This document shows positions 46,463-57,925 of a stretch of DNA of 64,000 bases, piece by piece (the first letter of the stretch is position 1; every line of letters starts with the position of its first letter). The DNA is taken from NCBI GenBank assembly GCA_028571685.1, contig CM053166.1:59792111-59856110 (forward strand), in the 5' to 3' direction. This stretch comes from Heterohyrax brucei. Lineage: Eukaryota; Chordata; Mammalia; Hyracoidea; Procaviidae. Position numbers and translations under genes: made by a program. Below the pieces are notes generated by a model, which had not been told where the DNA came from, did no database searches, and saw only the letters and a list, made by a program, of their open reading frames with translations.

Positions 46463-46656
46463 AACCCATTATCATCTAGTCAGTTCTGACAAGCCCCTAT
46501 AGGACAGAATAGAATTGCCCCATAGAGTTTCCAAGGCTATAAATCTGTAAGGTAGCAGACTGCCCCACCTTTCTTACATGGAATGACTGGTGGGTACAAA
46601 CCCCTGACCATGGGGTTGGCAACTGAATGCTTAACTACTGCACTGCTAGGGCTCTT
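46463..46656 (-). mobile_element. AfroSINE (longer subtype) inserted in MIR
   Basis: CTATAGGACAGAATAGAATT, GTTTCCAAGGCTATAAATCT and a head TTAACTACTGCACTGC. MIR sequence lies on both sides. Confidence 0.88.
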
Positions 46657-46800
46657 TGCTCATCTGTATAGTGGAGGTAACAATAGTATCTACTTCATAG
46701 AATTGTGAAACTTAAATGAGATGATACAAAGTATTTAAAATATTGTCTGGCACATAGTAACTCCTCAAAAATATTGTTGGTCATTGCTGTTGTTACTATT
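46657..46800 (+). mobile_element. MIR SINE, 3' part
   Basis: CTCATCTGTATAGTGGAGGT, TGAAACTTAAATGAGATGAT and CTGGCACATAGTAACTCCTC. Confidence 0.8.
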
Positions 46801-48432
46801 TTTATTGCTGTTATATTGTTATTATCTGTGCTAGTACAAAAAAGCTTGGAAAAAATGTGAGTTAATTACTTGTTTACATTAACCCTTTAGACTTGGTCTC
46901 AAGCCTGCTTGCTATACAAAAATGGTGAGAAGACATTTTATTAATCAAATGTATTTTGGCCATGCATTGATCAGCAATTTCCAAAGCAGCACTGTACAAC
47001 AAAATATACAGAAAGTGAGCATTTTCATCTTATGCAATCTAGTCTATTGATAGAGTACAGACCGAACTCCTCAAGAAGCAAATTGTAAGATGGGGATTGA
47101 CATGTGGGAAGTTTATAAGGGAGTACTCTTGGGATCCACATCAGTAGAAAGAAGAGGAAGGGAGCAGAAGTGAATAGGGAAAGGATTCAAGCTTTAATGA
47201 ACCTCAGTTGAAGCCTCAGCCAACCTTACAGGCAGCTCTGAGCTTGGAATGGTCCCTTAGAGTTGTCTGGAGTTAAGACAAGGGGGCCAGGCCACTGACC
47301 AGTCATTTATGCGGTCCCTGAAAGGAGATGCAACCTTGGGTGAGGCAATTTCTTCATCTGGAGCAATTCTTAAAGAAGACTGACAGCTGAGTGCTGCCTT
47401 CCAGCAGCTCTCTCAACAGTTGGGGCAATTAACCTTTCTTTCCTGACAGAATCTGGGTGCCACATCAGACTGCCCACCACCCAGTCCTTTGAGCAACATT
47501 ATTTGAGTGTCAGTGTTTGCTGTCCAGTTTTATTCATAGAGAATCTTGATCAATCAGATACCAGGTAAAGGAGATTCAGCAGTGGCGGGACTTTTCACAG
47601 CAATAGAATTCAAGTGGTTTATTTATTGCTGATAATGAGTTCCTTCTATTGTGGGATAATTCTGAAAATGTAACTGTGTAGGCATGTGTATGTGTCCTTG
47701 GATACAATCTAGAAGCACTTTTCTCTCCCTATAAACCAGTCCTCCAGTCTTGCTTTATTTGCCTCCTCTGCTTAATATTTTTAAATACTGCATTTCCTTG
47801 TAACAGAAGGGAATGCAAACCAGAGCCACAGGGAGATTGACCTGCTTGTGTTGTTTTCTACAGACACAGAAGACGAGCTGAAGCAGGCACTTTTAAGGAG
47901 AAGGATTATCCAAAGGACACAGTAGGTCCTGGAGGAGAGAGTCACAGTCCTGGCACAGTAGCTGATATCATATGGCAGTGGCGATCTGGGGACAGTGAGG
48001 TGAACATTGGGCCTCTGGGAATAATGAGGCAGGGCCTTCTTTGAACCTGACCACACTACTTTACTGTGTCCAGTGTCCTTTGGGCCTATGGATTAAACAC
48101 AGAGATGGCATTACCTTGTACTTTCTTTTACCTTCATGTTAACTTACTCTATTTGGGACTTCAGTTATTTCAAACTATTGAAAATTATTTATTATACCAG
48201 GGCAACTTGTGACTAAGGGTCATAGGAGAAAGGGAAGACACTCTTATGGCTGCTAGCACTGTTTCTATTTTGATGGCAGCATGAGTGAATACTGTTGGAA
48301 AATATGTAACATAAAGTAGAACAAAGAAAATTTCTGAGACTTTATCTGTAACAAGTAGAAAATTGTGGCAGTAAATTCTGGTATTCAGATGCATGGATTC
48401 AGCCTTGTTCCCCTCCCCGCCTCACCCCCAAC
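46801..48432. other. Unique region, no gene recognised
   Basis: The second copy of the 65-base repeat lies at 47,162-47,223. Part of 47,090-47,560 reads like an old LTR (GGCAATTAACCTTTCTTTCC, GAATCTGGGTGCCACATCAG), but I cannot name it. The minus frames at 47,781 and 48,185 have no recognised domain. Confidence 0.45.
47162..47223 (+). repeat. 65-base direct repeat, copy 2
   Basis: Partner of 46,225-46,289, about 935 bases downstream in the same orientation. Confidence 0.85.
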
Positions 48433-48945
48433 ACCACTGTTGTTTTTAGTTGCTCTTCAGTCAGCCTGCCTTGTGGTGACCTTATGCATAACAGAATGAA
48501 ACATCGCCCAGTCCTGTGCCATCTCCATGATCATTTGTATGCTTGACTTGAATGTTGTGGCTATTATTTCACTCTTTTTTGTTGATCTTCTGCCCTAACA
48601 AACACGACACCTTTTTCTAGTGATTGATCTTTCCTCATGATCTATCCAAAGTATGTGAGTGCTTTTAAGAAGCAATCTGGTTGTATTTCTTCTAAGACTT
48701 ATTTGTTCTTCTGGAAACCCACTGTATATTCAATATTCTTCACCAGCTCCATAAACTGAAAGCTCCAATTCTTCTGTATTCCTTTTTCATTGTCCAACTT
48801 TCACATGTATATAAGGCAAATTAAAACACCATGTTTTGGGTCAGGTACATCTTAATCATTGAAGTGGTAACTTTGCTTTAAAAACTTTGAAGAGTTCTTT
48901 TGCAGCACATTTGCCCAGTGCAATATGTTGTTTGATTTCTTATTT
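48433..48945 (-). mobile_element. RTE LINE, 3' 0.5 kb
   Basis: The 3' end at the left (TTGTTTTTAGTTGCTCTTCA, then CAGTCCTGTGCCATCTCCAT) runs back into the C-terminal coding region, ending at TGCCCAGTGCAATATG. It is 5'-truncated. Confidence 0.88.
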
Positions 48946-49527
48946 TCCCATCAAGGATTTCCTAGTTTTTTCCTTTCTACATACATGTTGAGAGTTAAAA
49001 ACTGAGTGGTAAAATGTAAAGCCTTTTAAAAGAGGGTAGAAAACCTTGTTACAGTGAACTGTACAATGTGGTAATACACGACACAAAATCTTCCAGACAA
49101 CATGTAATTACTGAGTGTGTATTGGTGCTGTATTGTGCACTGAGGATACTGCAGGAGAGTAACGGGGCTTTCAGTCAATAGCAGATGCTGACTGTGCCCT
49201 GCTGCCCATACTTCACCCTTACTACTTCACTGCACTCAGGATCTGCTTGCCAATGCCTTTCTTTTGTTGCCTGGAGTCTTTTTCTGACAGTCAAAGCCCA
49301 CTTACCTGCTTATAGGGCATTCCCAAAGTTCTGGGAAATTCCGACTCGACAGCACTTGACTTGGCTTGGCAGTAGCAGCTCTTAGCTATGATTGGCTGGA
49401 GTTGGTGTATAAATTGATCACTGCTATTACCCTCTACACTGGCTCCTGGAGGTTCCCTGGGTTTGACTCCAGTTGCTCTCAGTAGCAGCTGGCTTGATAA
49501 TATAGCCCATATCAAATGCATCTCTTT
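48946..49527. other. Unique region with a SINE-tail scrap
   Basis: A short piece at 49,341-49,370 (CCGACTCGACAGCACTTGAC) matches SINE tails, without visible target duplication. The open frames here have no recognised domain. Confidence 0.5.
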
Positions 49528-49715
49528 CTTGGGTTACTGCTGTCATCTGTTAACCAAAAAGTTGGAAGTTCAGGCTCACCCAGTAATGCCTTGAAAGAAA
49601 TGCCTGGCAATCTAAATAAAAAAAAAAACCATTGAAAACCTTATGGAGCACAGTTCTACTCTGACACATGTGAGATGGCCGTGAGTCAGAGTCAACTTAA
49701 AGGCAGCTGTTTTTT
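49528..49715 (+). mobile_element. AfroSINE2
   Basis: GTTAACCAAAAAGTTGGAAG, GAAAGAAATGCCTGGCAATC, GGAGCACAGTTCTACTCTGA, GGCCGTGAGTCAGAGTCAAC. Confidence 0.88.
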
Positions 49716-50049
49716 CCTGTCTCACTTTTCCACTCCCCCAAAGGGTCTTGCCACAGATCATCTCCCAAATAAATAACTTACATGCCAATCTTTATCTCAA
49801 GGCCTGCTTCTGGGGAACCCAAGCTAAGACCCTGGCTGCTAGAGAAGGTGGGTAGATAGACAAATGTGAAAAGGAAGAAGTACAGTTTGCTTCAAACTAC
49901 ACTCTGTTTAATTATCTGTGTGACGTTCAAGGTCCTAATTCATAAAGATGAAGAAAAATAAAGAAATATTTATTTTGTTTTATGTGGTGCTTTATTGAAA
50001 AAAGAGAAACGTGCTTATGAGTCCATCCAGGATCGTGATGCCTCTGGGT

Positions 50050-50510
50050 TTTTTTTCTGAGCACTTGTTTATTCATTTAGTTTCTTTTTACTGTGAATTT
50101 AGAACAATTTTACAGTCTATATCATGTTGCCATATATACCCAGAATGTTCACCTGTATTCTATTCTAGCTGTCCCCCTCCTCACACATGTGACAGCATGC
50201 TTCCACTTTTCTTCGGAACTTCCTGTGATCTTTTGATAAAGGTCTGGCCTTTCTCACCCATCAACTCGGCTTCAGCAAAGTGTCCCTCAGACAACTCCAT
50301 GTACATTTTTACGTATTTGTTCACCTCCAATATCACTATGTTTTGTATGGTCCAGATTAGCCTTTGTCTGCAGAGCTGGCCCTGGTGCTGCATGGAGTTT
50401 GTGGTTACAAAGCCTGGGAGCCACGATCCCAGGGGCCCTCTGTTCAGAAGGACCATCAAGTGTGGTCTTTTGGTAGTGTCTCTGTGTTTTGTGTTTAAGA
50501 GATATTAAGA
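50050..50510 (-). mobile_element. L1 3'UTR of another lineage (probable)
   Basis: TTTGTCTGCAGAGCTGG, CCAGGGGCCCTCTGTTCAG and ACCATCAAGTGTGGTCTTTT parallel the reverse-strand 3'UTR blocks of L1-E near 51,130-51,240, with much divergence. The open frame at 50,181-50,459 falls inside it and is probably chance. Confidence 0.5.
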
Positions 50511-50579
50511 GAATGCTTCCAATTTGTACTCTGAATTTGGCTAGCTAGCTGTGGGGGTTAGACAGCTCTGCGAAATGAA

Positions 50580-50767
50580 ACAGTTGTCACCAAGTTGATT
50601 CCAACTCTTGGTGACTCCATGTGTGTCAAAGTAGAACTGTGCTCCATAGAGTTTTCAAGGTCTAATTTTTCAGATGTAAATTTCGTGAGTCATCTCTGGG
50701 TAGACTCCAGCTTCCTATGTTTTGATAAGTAGCAGCGCACATCAACCATTCGCACTACCCAGGGACA
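50580..50767 (-). mobile_element. AfroSINE2
   Basis: GTCACCAAGTTGATTCCAAC tail, GTAGAACTGTGCTCCATAGA, CATCTCTGGGTAGACTCCAG, head ending CGCACTACCCAGGGAC. Confidence 0.88.
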
Positions 50768-51604
50768 TTGCAGGGCAACAAGTGAACCTAAAATTTGGGT
50801 CACACTTTCAGGACCTTTATCAGGGATTCATTAAGTTTTAAAAACTATTTTATTGCACTTTAAGTGAAAGTCTACAGTCCAAGTCAATTGGCCGTACAAA
50901 ACCCTCAACACACACTGCTATGCAACTCTAATTTCTCTCCCCACCCTATGACAACACAGTTCTCCTTTCCACTCTGTACTTCCCAAGTCCATTCAACAAG
51001 CTCCTGTCCCCTTCCACATTCTCATCTCACCTTTGGACAGGAGCTGCTCAGTCAGAGTCATGTATGTACTTAAGCCAAGAAGCACACTCTTCACCAGCAT
51101 TACTCTAGGTCATAGTCTAGTCAAATCTTTGTCTGAAGAGTTGGCTTCAGGACTGTTTAACCTCTAGCTAACAGAGAATCCAGGGGCCACATCCTCAGGA
51201 GACTCTCAAGTCTGCTGAACCATTGAGTCTGGTCTTTTTCTACCACTATGTCACAGACTCTATGTTGTATTCCCTGTCAGGACAGTCACTGGTGGCAGCC
51301 AGGCACCTTCTAGTTCTTCTAGTTTCACAGTGATTTAGTGTCTGGATAATATGGCCCCTGTGTCTCTTGGACTCATGTCTTTGTTGTCCTTCATTCTCCT
51401 GTGCTCCTAGTGAGTTGGGACCAACTGATGCTACTTAGATGGCTGCTTACTAGCTTTTAAGACCCCAGATACCACTCACCAAAGCGGCAAGCAGAACATT
51501 TTCTTAAAAAAAAAGCTCAGTTATGCCAATTGACCTAGATATCCCCTGAAGCCATGGTCCCCAAATCCCTGCCCCTGCTAACCTATCCTTCAAGGTATTG
51601 AGAT

Positions 51605-52003
51605 CAAAGAGCTAAACATAAAATATAAAACAATAAAACCATAACAGAAAAAATAGGGACAATACCAGGAGCCCTAACACGAGGCATGAACATACTACAA
51701 AACATTACTCAAAACGTACAAACACTGGAAGGGAAAATAGATAACAAGGGATTCCTAAAAATCAGACATTTAAGCTCATCCAAAGATTTCGCCAAAAAAA
51801 TAAAAAGACTACCCACAGAGAAGAAAGAACTTTTGGCTGCCACAAATTTGATTGGAATCTAATCTCCATAATCTGCAAGATATTGTAAAACTGCAACAAC
51901 AACAACAAAAAGAGACAAATAACCCAATTAAACAATGGGCATGGAATATGAACAGTCTGTTCGCCAAAGAAGATATCCAGGTGGCTAAAAGATACACATG
52001 GAA
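51605..52003 (+). repeat. Inverted duplicate of L1-E ORF2 C-terminal region inside its 3'UTR
   Basis: This plus-strand block is the reverse complement of about 52,930-53,320 of the same L1-E. By eye they agree at roughly 85-90 percent. Both carry CCACAGAGAAGAAAGAA and TTTGATTGGAATCTAATC, which the matching parts of L1-A, L1-B and L1-C lack. The arms are about 930 bases apart. Cause is open: template switch, or a separate insertion of the same L1 lineage. Confidence 0.85.
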
Positions 52004-52221
52004 ATGTTTACATTTCAGCTTTTTTTTCAGCTTTTGGTATATATAGTTCAGCTGTGCTGATGTCCCTTCTACTGTGCACTGTCACTCCCTTTGCATAACC
52101 CAATTTCTATTTACTATGTTATCAGTGATTATCCCCTTTTCCTCCCCATCCTTGAAACCATCAAACACTATTTTCTTAAATGGTTTCTTAAACTATTTTG
52201 CTTAAACCTTTTCTTGAGTCC

Positions 52222-55200
52222 TTATAGCAGCGGTCTCACGCAATATTCATTCTTTTGTGACTAACTGATTTCACTCAGCATAATGTCTTAAAGGTTTCTC
52301 CATATTACCAGACATTGCCTAAGATCATCATTGTCCTATGCCATTGTGTAGTACTCCATTGTGTGAATATACCATAGTTCGTTTATCCATTCATTTGTTG
52401 ATGGGCACCTAGGTTGATTTCATCTTTCTGCCATAGCAGACAGTGCTGCAATAAATACTGGTGTGCATGTGTCTATTCATGTGACAGCCTTTAATTTCTC
52501 TAGGGTATATTCCGAGAAGTGGGATTGCTGGATCATATGGTATATCTATTTCTAGCTTTCTATGAATGCACCAAATTGATTTCCAAACTAGTCGTGCCAT
52601 TTTACATTCCCACCAGCAGTGTAGAAGTATTCTAGTCTCTCCACAAGCTCTCCAGCATTTATTATTTTGTGTTTTTTGGATTAATGCCAGCCTTCTTGGG
52701 GTGTGGTGTAGTTGTTAAGTGCTACATCTGCTAACAAAAATGTCAGCAGTTCAAATCCACCAGGTGCCTGTTGGAAACTGTATGGAACAGTTTTACTCTG
52801 GTCCTATAGAGTTGCTGTGAGTTGGAATCAACTCAGTGGCACTGGGTTTGGTTTGGTTTGGTGTCGGAGTGAGATGGTATCTCATGATAGTTTTGATTTG
52901 GATTTCTCTAATGGCTAATAATCATGAACATTTTCACATGTGTCTTTTAGCCACCTGGATATCTTCTTTGGTGAACTGACTGTTCATATTCTATGCTCAT
53001 TGTTTAATTGGGTTATTTGCCTTTTTTGTTGTTGAGGTTTTACAATACTTTGCAGATTATGGAGATTAGATTCCAATCAAATTCGTGGCAGCCAAAAATT
53101 CTTTCTTCTCTGTGGGTAGTCTTTTTTTCTTCCAATGAAGTCTTTGAATGAGTGTAAATGTTTGATTTTTAGGAGTCCCCTGTTACCTATTTTTCCTCCT
53201 GGTGTTTGTACATTGTTAGTAATGTTTTGTAATATTTTTATGCCTGGTATTAGGGCTCCTGGCATTGTCCCTATTTTTGTGCTATGGTCTTTATTGTTTT
53301 AGATTTTATGTTTAGCTCTTAGATCCATGTTGAGTTAGTTTTTGTGTTTTCTTTTTTTGTGTGTGTGTAGTGTGGCATATGGGTCTGGTTTCATATTTTT
53401 GTAGGTGGATATCAAGTTATACCAACACCAGTTATTAAAAAAACTGTCTTTTCCCCAGTTTACAGATTTTGGGCGTTTGTCAAATATCAGCTGCTCATAG
53501 GTGGATGATGTTATATCTGGATTCTCAATTCTATTCCATTCATCTATGTATCTGTTTCTGTACGAGTACCAGGCTGGTTTGACTACCATAACAGTGTAAT
53601 AGCTTCTAAAGTCAGGTAGTGTGAGGCCTCCCACCATGGTCTTCTTCAGTAATGCTTTATTTATCCTGGTCTTCCCTTTCCATATGAAGCCAGTGATTTG
53701 TTTCTTTATATCATTAAAAAACGACGTTGGAGCTTGCATTGAGATTGCATTTTATCTATAGATGGATTTAGGTACAGCAGACATTTTCACTATGTTGAAT
53801 CTTCCTATACATAAGCAAGGTAGGTTTTTCCATTTATGTAGATCTCTTTTGGTTTCTTGCAGTAGTGTTGTAACTTTCTTTATATAGGTCTTTTACATCT
53901 TTGGTTAGATTTATTCCTAGTATTTTACATTCTTGGGGTCTATTGTAAATGGAATTGCTTTGGTGATTTCATCTTTGATGTTCTCTTCATTGGTGTAATG
54001 GAATCCAACTGATTTCTGTATGTTTATCTTATATCCATAAACTTTGCTCGACTCTTTTGTTAGTTCCAATAGTTTTTTGTGGGTTCTTTAAGGTTTTCTG
54101 TGTATAAGATCATATCATCTGCAAATAGACATACTTTTACTTCTTCCTTACCAGTTTGGATGCCCTTTATTTCTTTATCTTGCCTATTTGCTCTGGCTAG
54201 AAAATCCAGCCCAATATGAATAAAAGTGGTGACAATGAGCATCCTTGTCTGGTTCCTGTTCTCAGAAGGATGCTTTCAGATTCATCCACTTAGTATGATG
54301 TTGGCTGCTGGCTTTACATAGATGCCGTTTGTTATGTTGAAGAATTTTCCTTCTATTCCTATTTTGCTGAAAATTATTTTTAACATGAACAGGTGCTGGA
54401 CTTTGTCAAATGCCTTATCTGCATCAGTTGATAAAATCAAGTGATTCTTTTGTTTTATTTATGTAGTTGACTACATTAATTACTTTTCTAATGTTGAACT
54501 GTCCCTGCATCCCTGGTATGATTTCTACTTGGTCATAGTGAATTATTTTTTTGATGTTTTTCTAACTCCATAAGCTAGAATTTTGTTGAGGATTTTTGCA
54601 TCGAAGTTCATGAGAGATATTGTTCTGTAATTTTCCCTTTTTGTGTGCTGTCTTTACCTGGTTTTGATATCGGGGCTATGCTAGCTTAATGGAATGAATT
54701 TGGGAGTACTCCTTTTTTTTCCTCTTACCTTTAGTAACTCTAGTTACTAAAGAAATATCCAGTGTTAACCCTTCTCTAAAAGTTTGGTAGAATTCTACAA
54801 TGTAGCTGTTAGGACCCAGGTGTTTTATTTGTTGAGAGTTTTTAAATTACCTTTTCAATCTCTTCTGTTATGAGTTTATTTAGTTTTTCTAGTTCTGTTT
54901 GTGTTACTTTAGGTAGATAATGTGTTTCCAGGGATTCTTCCATTTCCTCTAGGTTTTCAAATTTATTAGAGCACAAGTTTTCACAGTATTCTGCTATGAT
55001 TCTCCTAATTTCAGTTGGGTGTGTTGTGATATCATCCATCTCATTTCTTATTCAAATTATTTGCTTCCTATCCTGTTTTTCTTTTCTCAGTTTGGATAGT
55101 GGTTTACTGATTTTTGTGATCTTTTCTGAAAACCAACTTTTTGTCTTGTTAACTCTTTCAATCATTTTTTATTCTCTAATTCACATTGTTCTGCACTAAT

Positions 55201-56191
55201 TTTTATTATTTGCTTTCTCCTGATGACAGAGGGCTTCTTTTGTTGCTCTATTTAATCTTCTTTGAGTTGTAGGGTTAATTCATTGATTTGTCCCCTTTCT
55301 TCTTTCTGGATGTATGCATTTATTGAGATAAATTTACCCCTGAGCACTGTTTTTTGCTGTGTCCCAAAGATTGTGATAGGATGAGTTTTCATTCTAATTT
55401 GATTCTGTGCATTTCTTTATTCCATCCTTGATTTCTTCTATAATTCAGTCATTTTTGAATAAAGTGTTTTTCAGTTTCCATGTGTTTGATTTTTTTTCCT
55501 TTCATTTTCTGTTACTGATTTCTACTTTTATCTTTTGTAACATTTCAGTAGTTTAAATTTTGTTAAGAATTGCTTTTTTCTCTTATACGTGGCCATGTAT
55601 AGAGAATGTTCCATGTGCATTGGAAAAGAAAGTGTACTTGTCTGCTGTTGGTTTAAGTGTTCTGTTTATGTCTATGAAGTCAAGTTATTTGATTGCAACA
55701 TTTAGATCTCTTGTGTTTTTACTGACCTTTTCTCTTGATGTTCCACCCTTCCCTGAAAGTGGTTTGTTGAAGTCCTCTACTGTTATAACGGAGAAGAATT
55801 TCTGTTTTCAATGCAGTTAGAGGTTGTTTTGTGAATTGTGGAGCACTGTCATTGGATGCATAGATATTTAATATGGTTATGTCCTCCTATAGTATTGACT
55901 CTTTAAATATTATATAGTGTACTTCCTTGTACAATGTGGTGGATTTTACTTTAAAGTCTATTTTATCAGAGATTAATATTGCCAGTGCTGCTGTTTTTTT
56001 GAGTTGTCAGCTTGATATATTTTTTCCATCCTTTGAGTTTTAATTTGCGTCTTTAAGTCTATGATTTTTCTACTTTAGGCAGCATATAGATAGCCCATGT
56101 TTTTAACTCATCTGCCACTCTCCATCTCTTTATTGGTGCCTTTATTTACATTCAGTGTGATTGCTGATAGGTATGAGTTTAGTGCTCTCAT
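52222..56191 (-). pseudogene. L1-E ORF2 (endonuclease, reverse transcriptase, C-terminal domain), broken
   Basis: The homology starts at the ATG at 56,191 and ends at a stop near 52,222, the usual L1 ORF2 extent allowing for the SINE inside. Seen: endonuclease in scattered frames (about 55,500-56,190), linker (54,842-55,039), reverse transcriptase with FADD intact at 54,114-54,125 (in [14 protein letters not shown]), and a long C-terminal open frame of 134 codons (53,335-53,739) with GLTLPDFRSYY and NRIENPD blocks. Frameshifts and stops elsewhere kill it. It would nick DNA and reverse transcribe L1 RNA if intact. Confidence 0.88.
52688..52866 (+). mobile_element. AfroSINE in L1-E ORF2
   Basis: GTGTGGTGTAGTTGTTAAGT head, TGTCAGCAGTTCAAATCCAC, GTTGCTGTGAGTTGGAATCA tail, GGGTTTGGTTTGGTTTGG end. 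The host word GGGGTG/GGAGTG recurs on both sides. Confidence 0.92.
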
Positions 56192-56609
56192 TTTGATGCC
56201 TTTTTTTGTTTGTTATAGACCATTCCTTTGTTCCATTTAATTTTCCATACTGACTCTTTTTTCTGTATGTGTTTTCTTTTTGTCTTTTTCAATGTTGGTG
56301 GTTTTCCCTGTGCTGAGACTTCATGTTTTTCTTTTAGTTTTCAAAATATTGTATTGTGCTTTATGTACAATTTTACATTCCAAGTCAATTTGCCATACAA
56401 ACACCCCTACACCTCTATGCAACTCTAGCTACTTTCCCAACTCTGTGACAGCAACTTCCTCCTTTCTACCTTGCATTTCCCATATTCATTTAACCTGTTC
56501 TGTTCCCTCCTCTCCACCTTCACATCACATCACTAGAGAGGAGTTGCTTCAAAAGCCTCATGCATATATTTAAGCCAAGAAGCCAACATCACTCTGTATC
56601 TTATTAAGT

Positions 56610-56670
56610 CAGTCAGCCACTGCCATTGAGTCGATTGTGACTCAGAGACCCTATAGGTCAGAGTAGAACT
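56610..56670 (-). mobile_element. AfroSINE 3' fragment in L1-F 3'UTR
   Basis: GCCACTGCCATTGAGTCGAT, CTATAGGTCAGAGTAGAACT. Only the tail half is present. Confidence 0.85.
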
Positions 56671-57494
56671 GACTCATAGTCCAGTCCAATTATTCTCTGG
56701 ATCTTAGGCTTCAGTAGTGGGTTCACCTCTGGGATAGCACCAAGTCCAGGGACCATGTTCTCAGGGGACCCTCTAGAATATCAGACCATCAATTTTGGTC
56801 TTTTAGTAGAGTACTAGATCTGCACCTCCATTTTTCTCCCACTACATCAAGGACTCTATGTTATGTTCCCTGGTTGTAGCTGAACACCATCTAGTTCTTC
56901 TTCTGGTCCCATACTGATGTTGTCTCTCAATCTTATGGCTCCTTCTGTCTCCTGGGCTCATATTTTCCTCCTGTCTTTGATGTCCTTTATTGTCCTCTGC
57001 TCCAAATGGATTGGGACCTTAGATAGCATCTTGCTAGCTTATAGGATTCTATATGCCACTCACCAAAATGGGAAGCAGAACATTCTCTTAAAAAACAAAA
57101 ACCAAAACACACAAAAACTTCATTATGCCAATTGATCTAGATATTCCCTGAAACCATAATCCCTAGACCATTGCCTATGACCTTCAAAATGTTGGGTTGT
57201 ATTTAGGAAACCTCTTAGCTTTTGGTGTAGTACAGCAGTGTTAATGTTCCTTCTGCTGCATTCCATTACTTCCTTCACTAAACCTAATTTCTGTCTACCA
57301 TGTAATCTATGAATACCTGTCTCCCTCTCACACCTTCCCTGTAACCATCAAAGGTTATTTTCTTCAGTGCTTAAAAGTTATATTGAGTCCTTATAATAGT
57401 GGTCTCAATATTTGTTTTTCTGTGACTAATTTTACTCAACATGTCTTCCACATGACCCCATATCAGATGTTCCCCCAAATCATCATTGTTCTTT

Positions 57495-57925
57495 TATTTA
57501 TTTATTTATTATTTAATATTTAATATGACTGAGTGAAAATGTACATTCCCGTATAAATTTACATGCCCACCTATATGCAGCTTCCACTGCTCTCCCTGTC
57601 CGGTGACAGCACACTATTCCTCTCTGCTCCGTACATGCCTCATCCTCCCAACGGTCTCCTTTCCCCTCCTCTCCACCCACTCTCCTTCCTCCAGCCAGAC
57701 GTCAGCAGGATGATATCCTACCCGACTCAGCAGGAATGGATGCTCACCGAGGACCAAAATGACATGGGGTAAGGAGAACCCAGAAGATAGAGAGACCCAC
57801 ATGAGTGGGTGCCTACATCTACTTGGGACCGGAAGAACCAGATGGTGCCCAGCCACCACCAGTGATAGCTGCGATGGAGCTCACTAAGTTGAGTCTCACT
57901 GGCAACACAAGAATAAAAAGGGGTG
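57495..57925. mobile_element. Twin-primed L1 type B 3'UTR insertion, 14-base target duplication
   Basis: Flanked by CATCATTGTTCTTT at 57,481-57,494 and 57,926-57,939. The left half (57,495-57,722) is the L1 type B 3' end on the minus strand with a T-rich tail. The right half (57,723-57,925) is upstream 3'UTR sequence on the plus strand. Compared with 2,631-3,244, the 5' half is inverted and about 170 bases are missing at the joint. Confidence 0.88.

Larger units (their letters stand above)
50836..56335 (-). mobile_element. L1-E LINE: 3'UTR, ORF2 and start of inter-ORF
   Basis: Minus-strand L1. The 3' tail and 3'UTR occupy 50,836-51,604, an inverted block 51,605-52,003, more 3'UTR to 52,221, ORF2 52,222-56,191, and inter-ORF 56,192-56,335. 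There L1-F is inserted. The 5' part of L1-E, if present, lies beyond the window. A SINE lies within ORF2 at 52,688-52,866. Confidence 0.9.

Noticed and set aside
50181-50459. 92-codon minus frame reading like a possible protein piece
   Set aside because: It lies in sequence that resembles an L1 3'UTR, with no domain or splice support.
50011-50508. 165-codon plus frame
   Set aside because: Antisense of probable L1 3'UTR; no domain.
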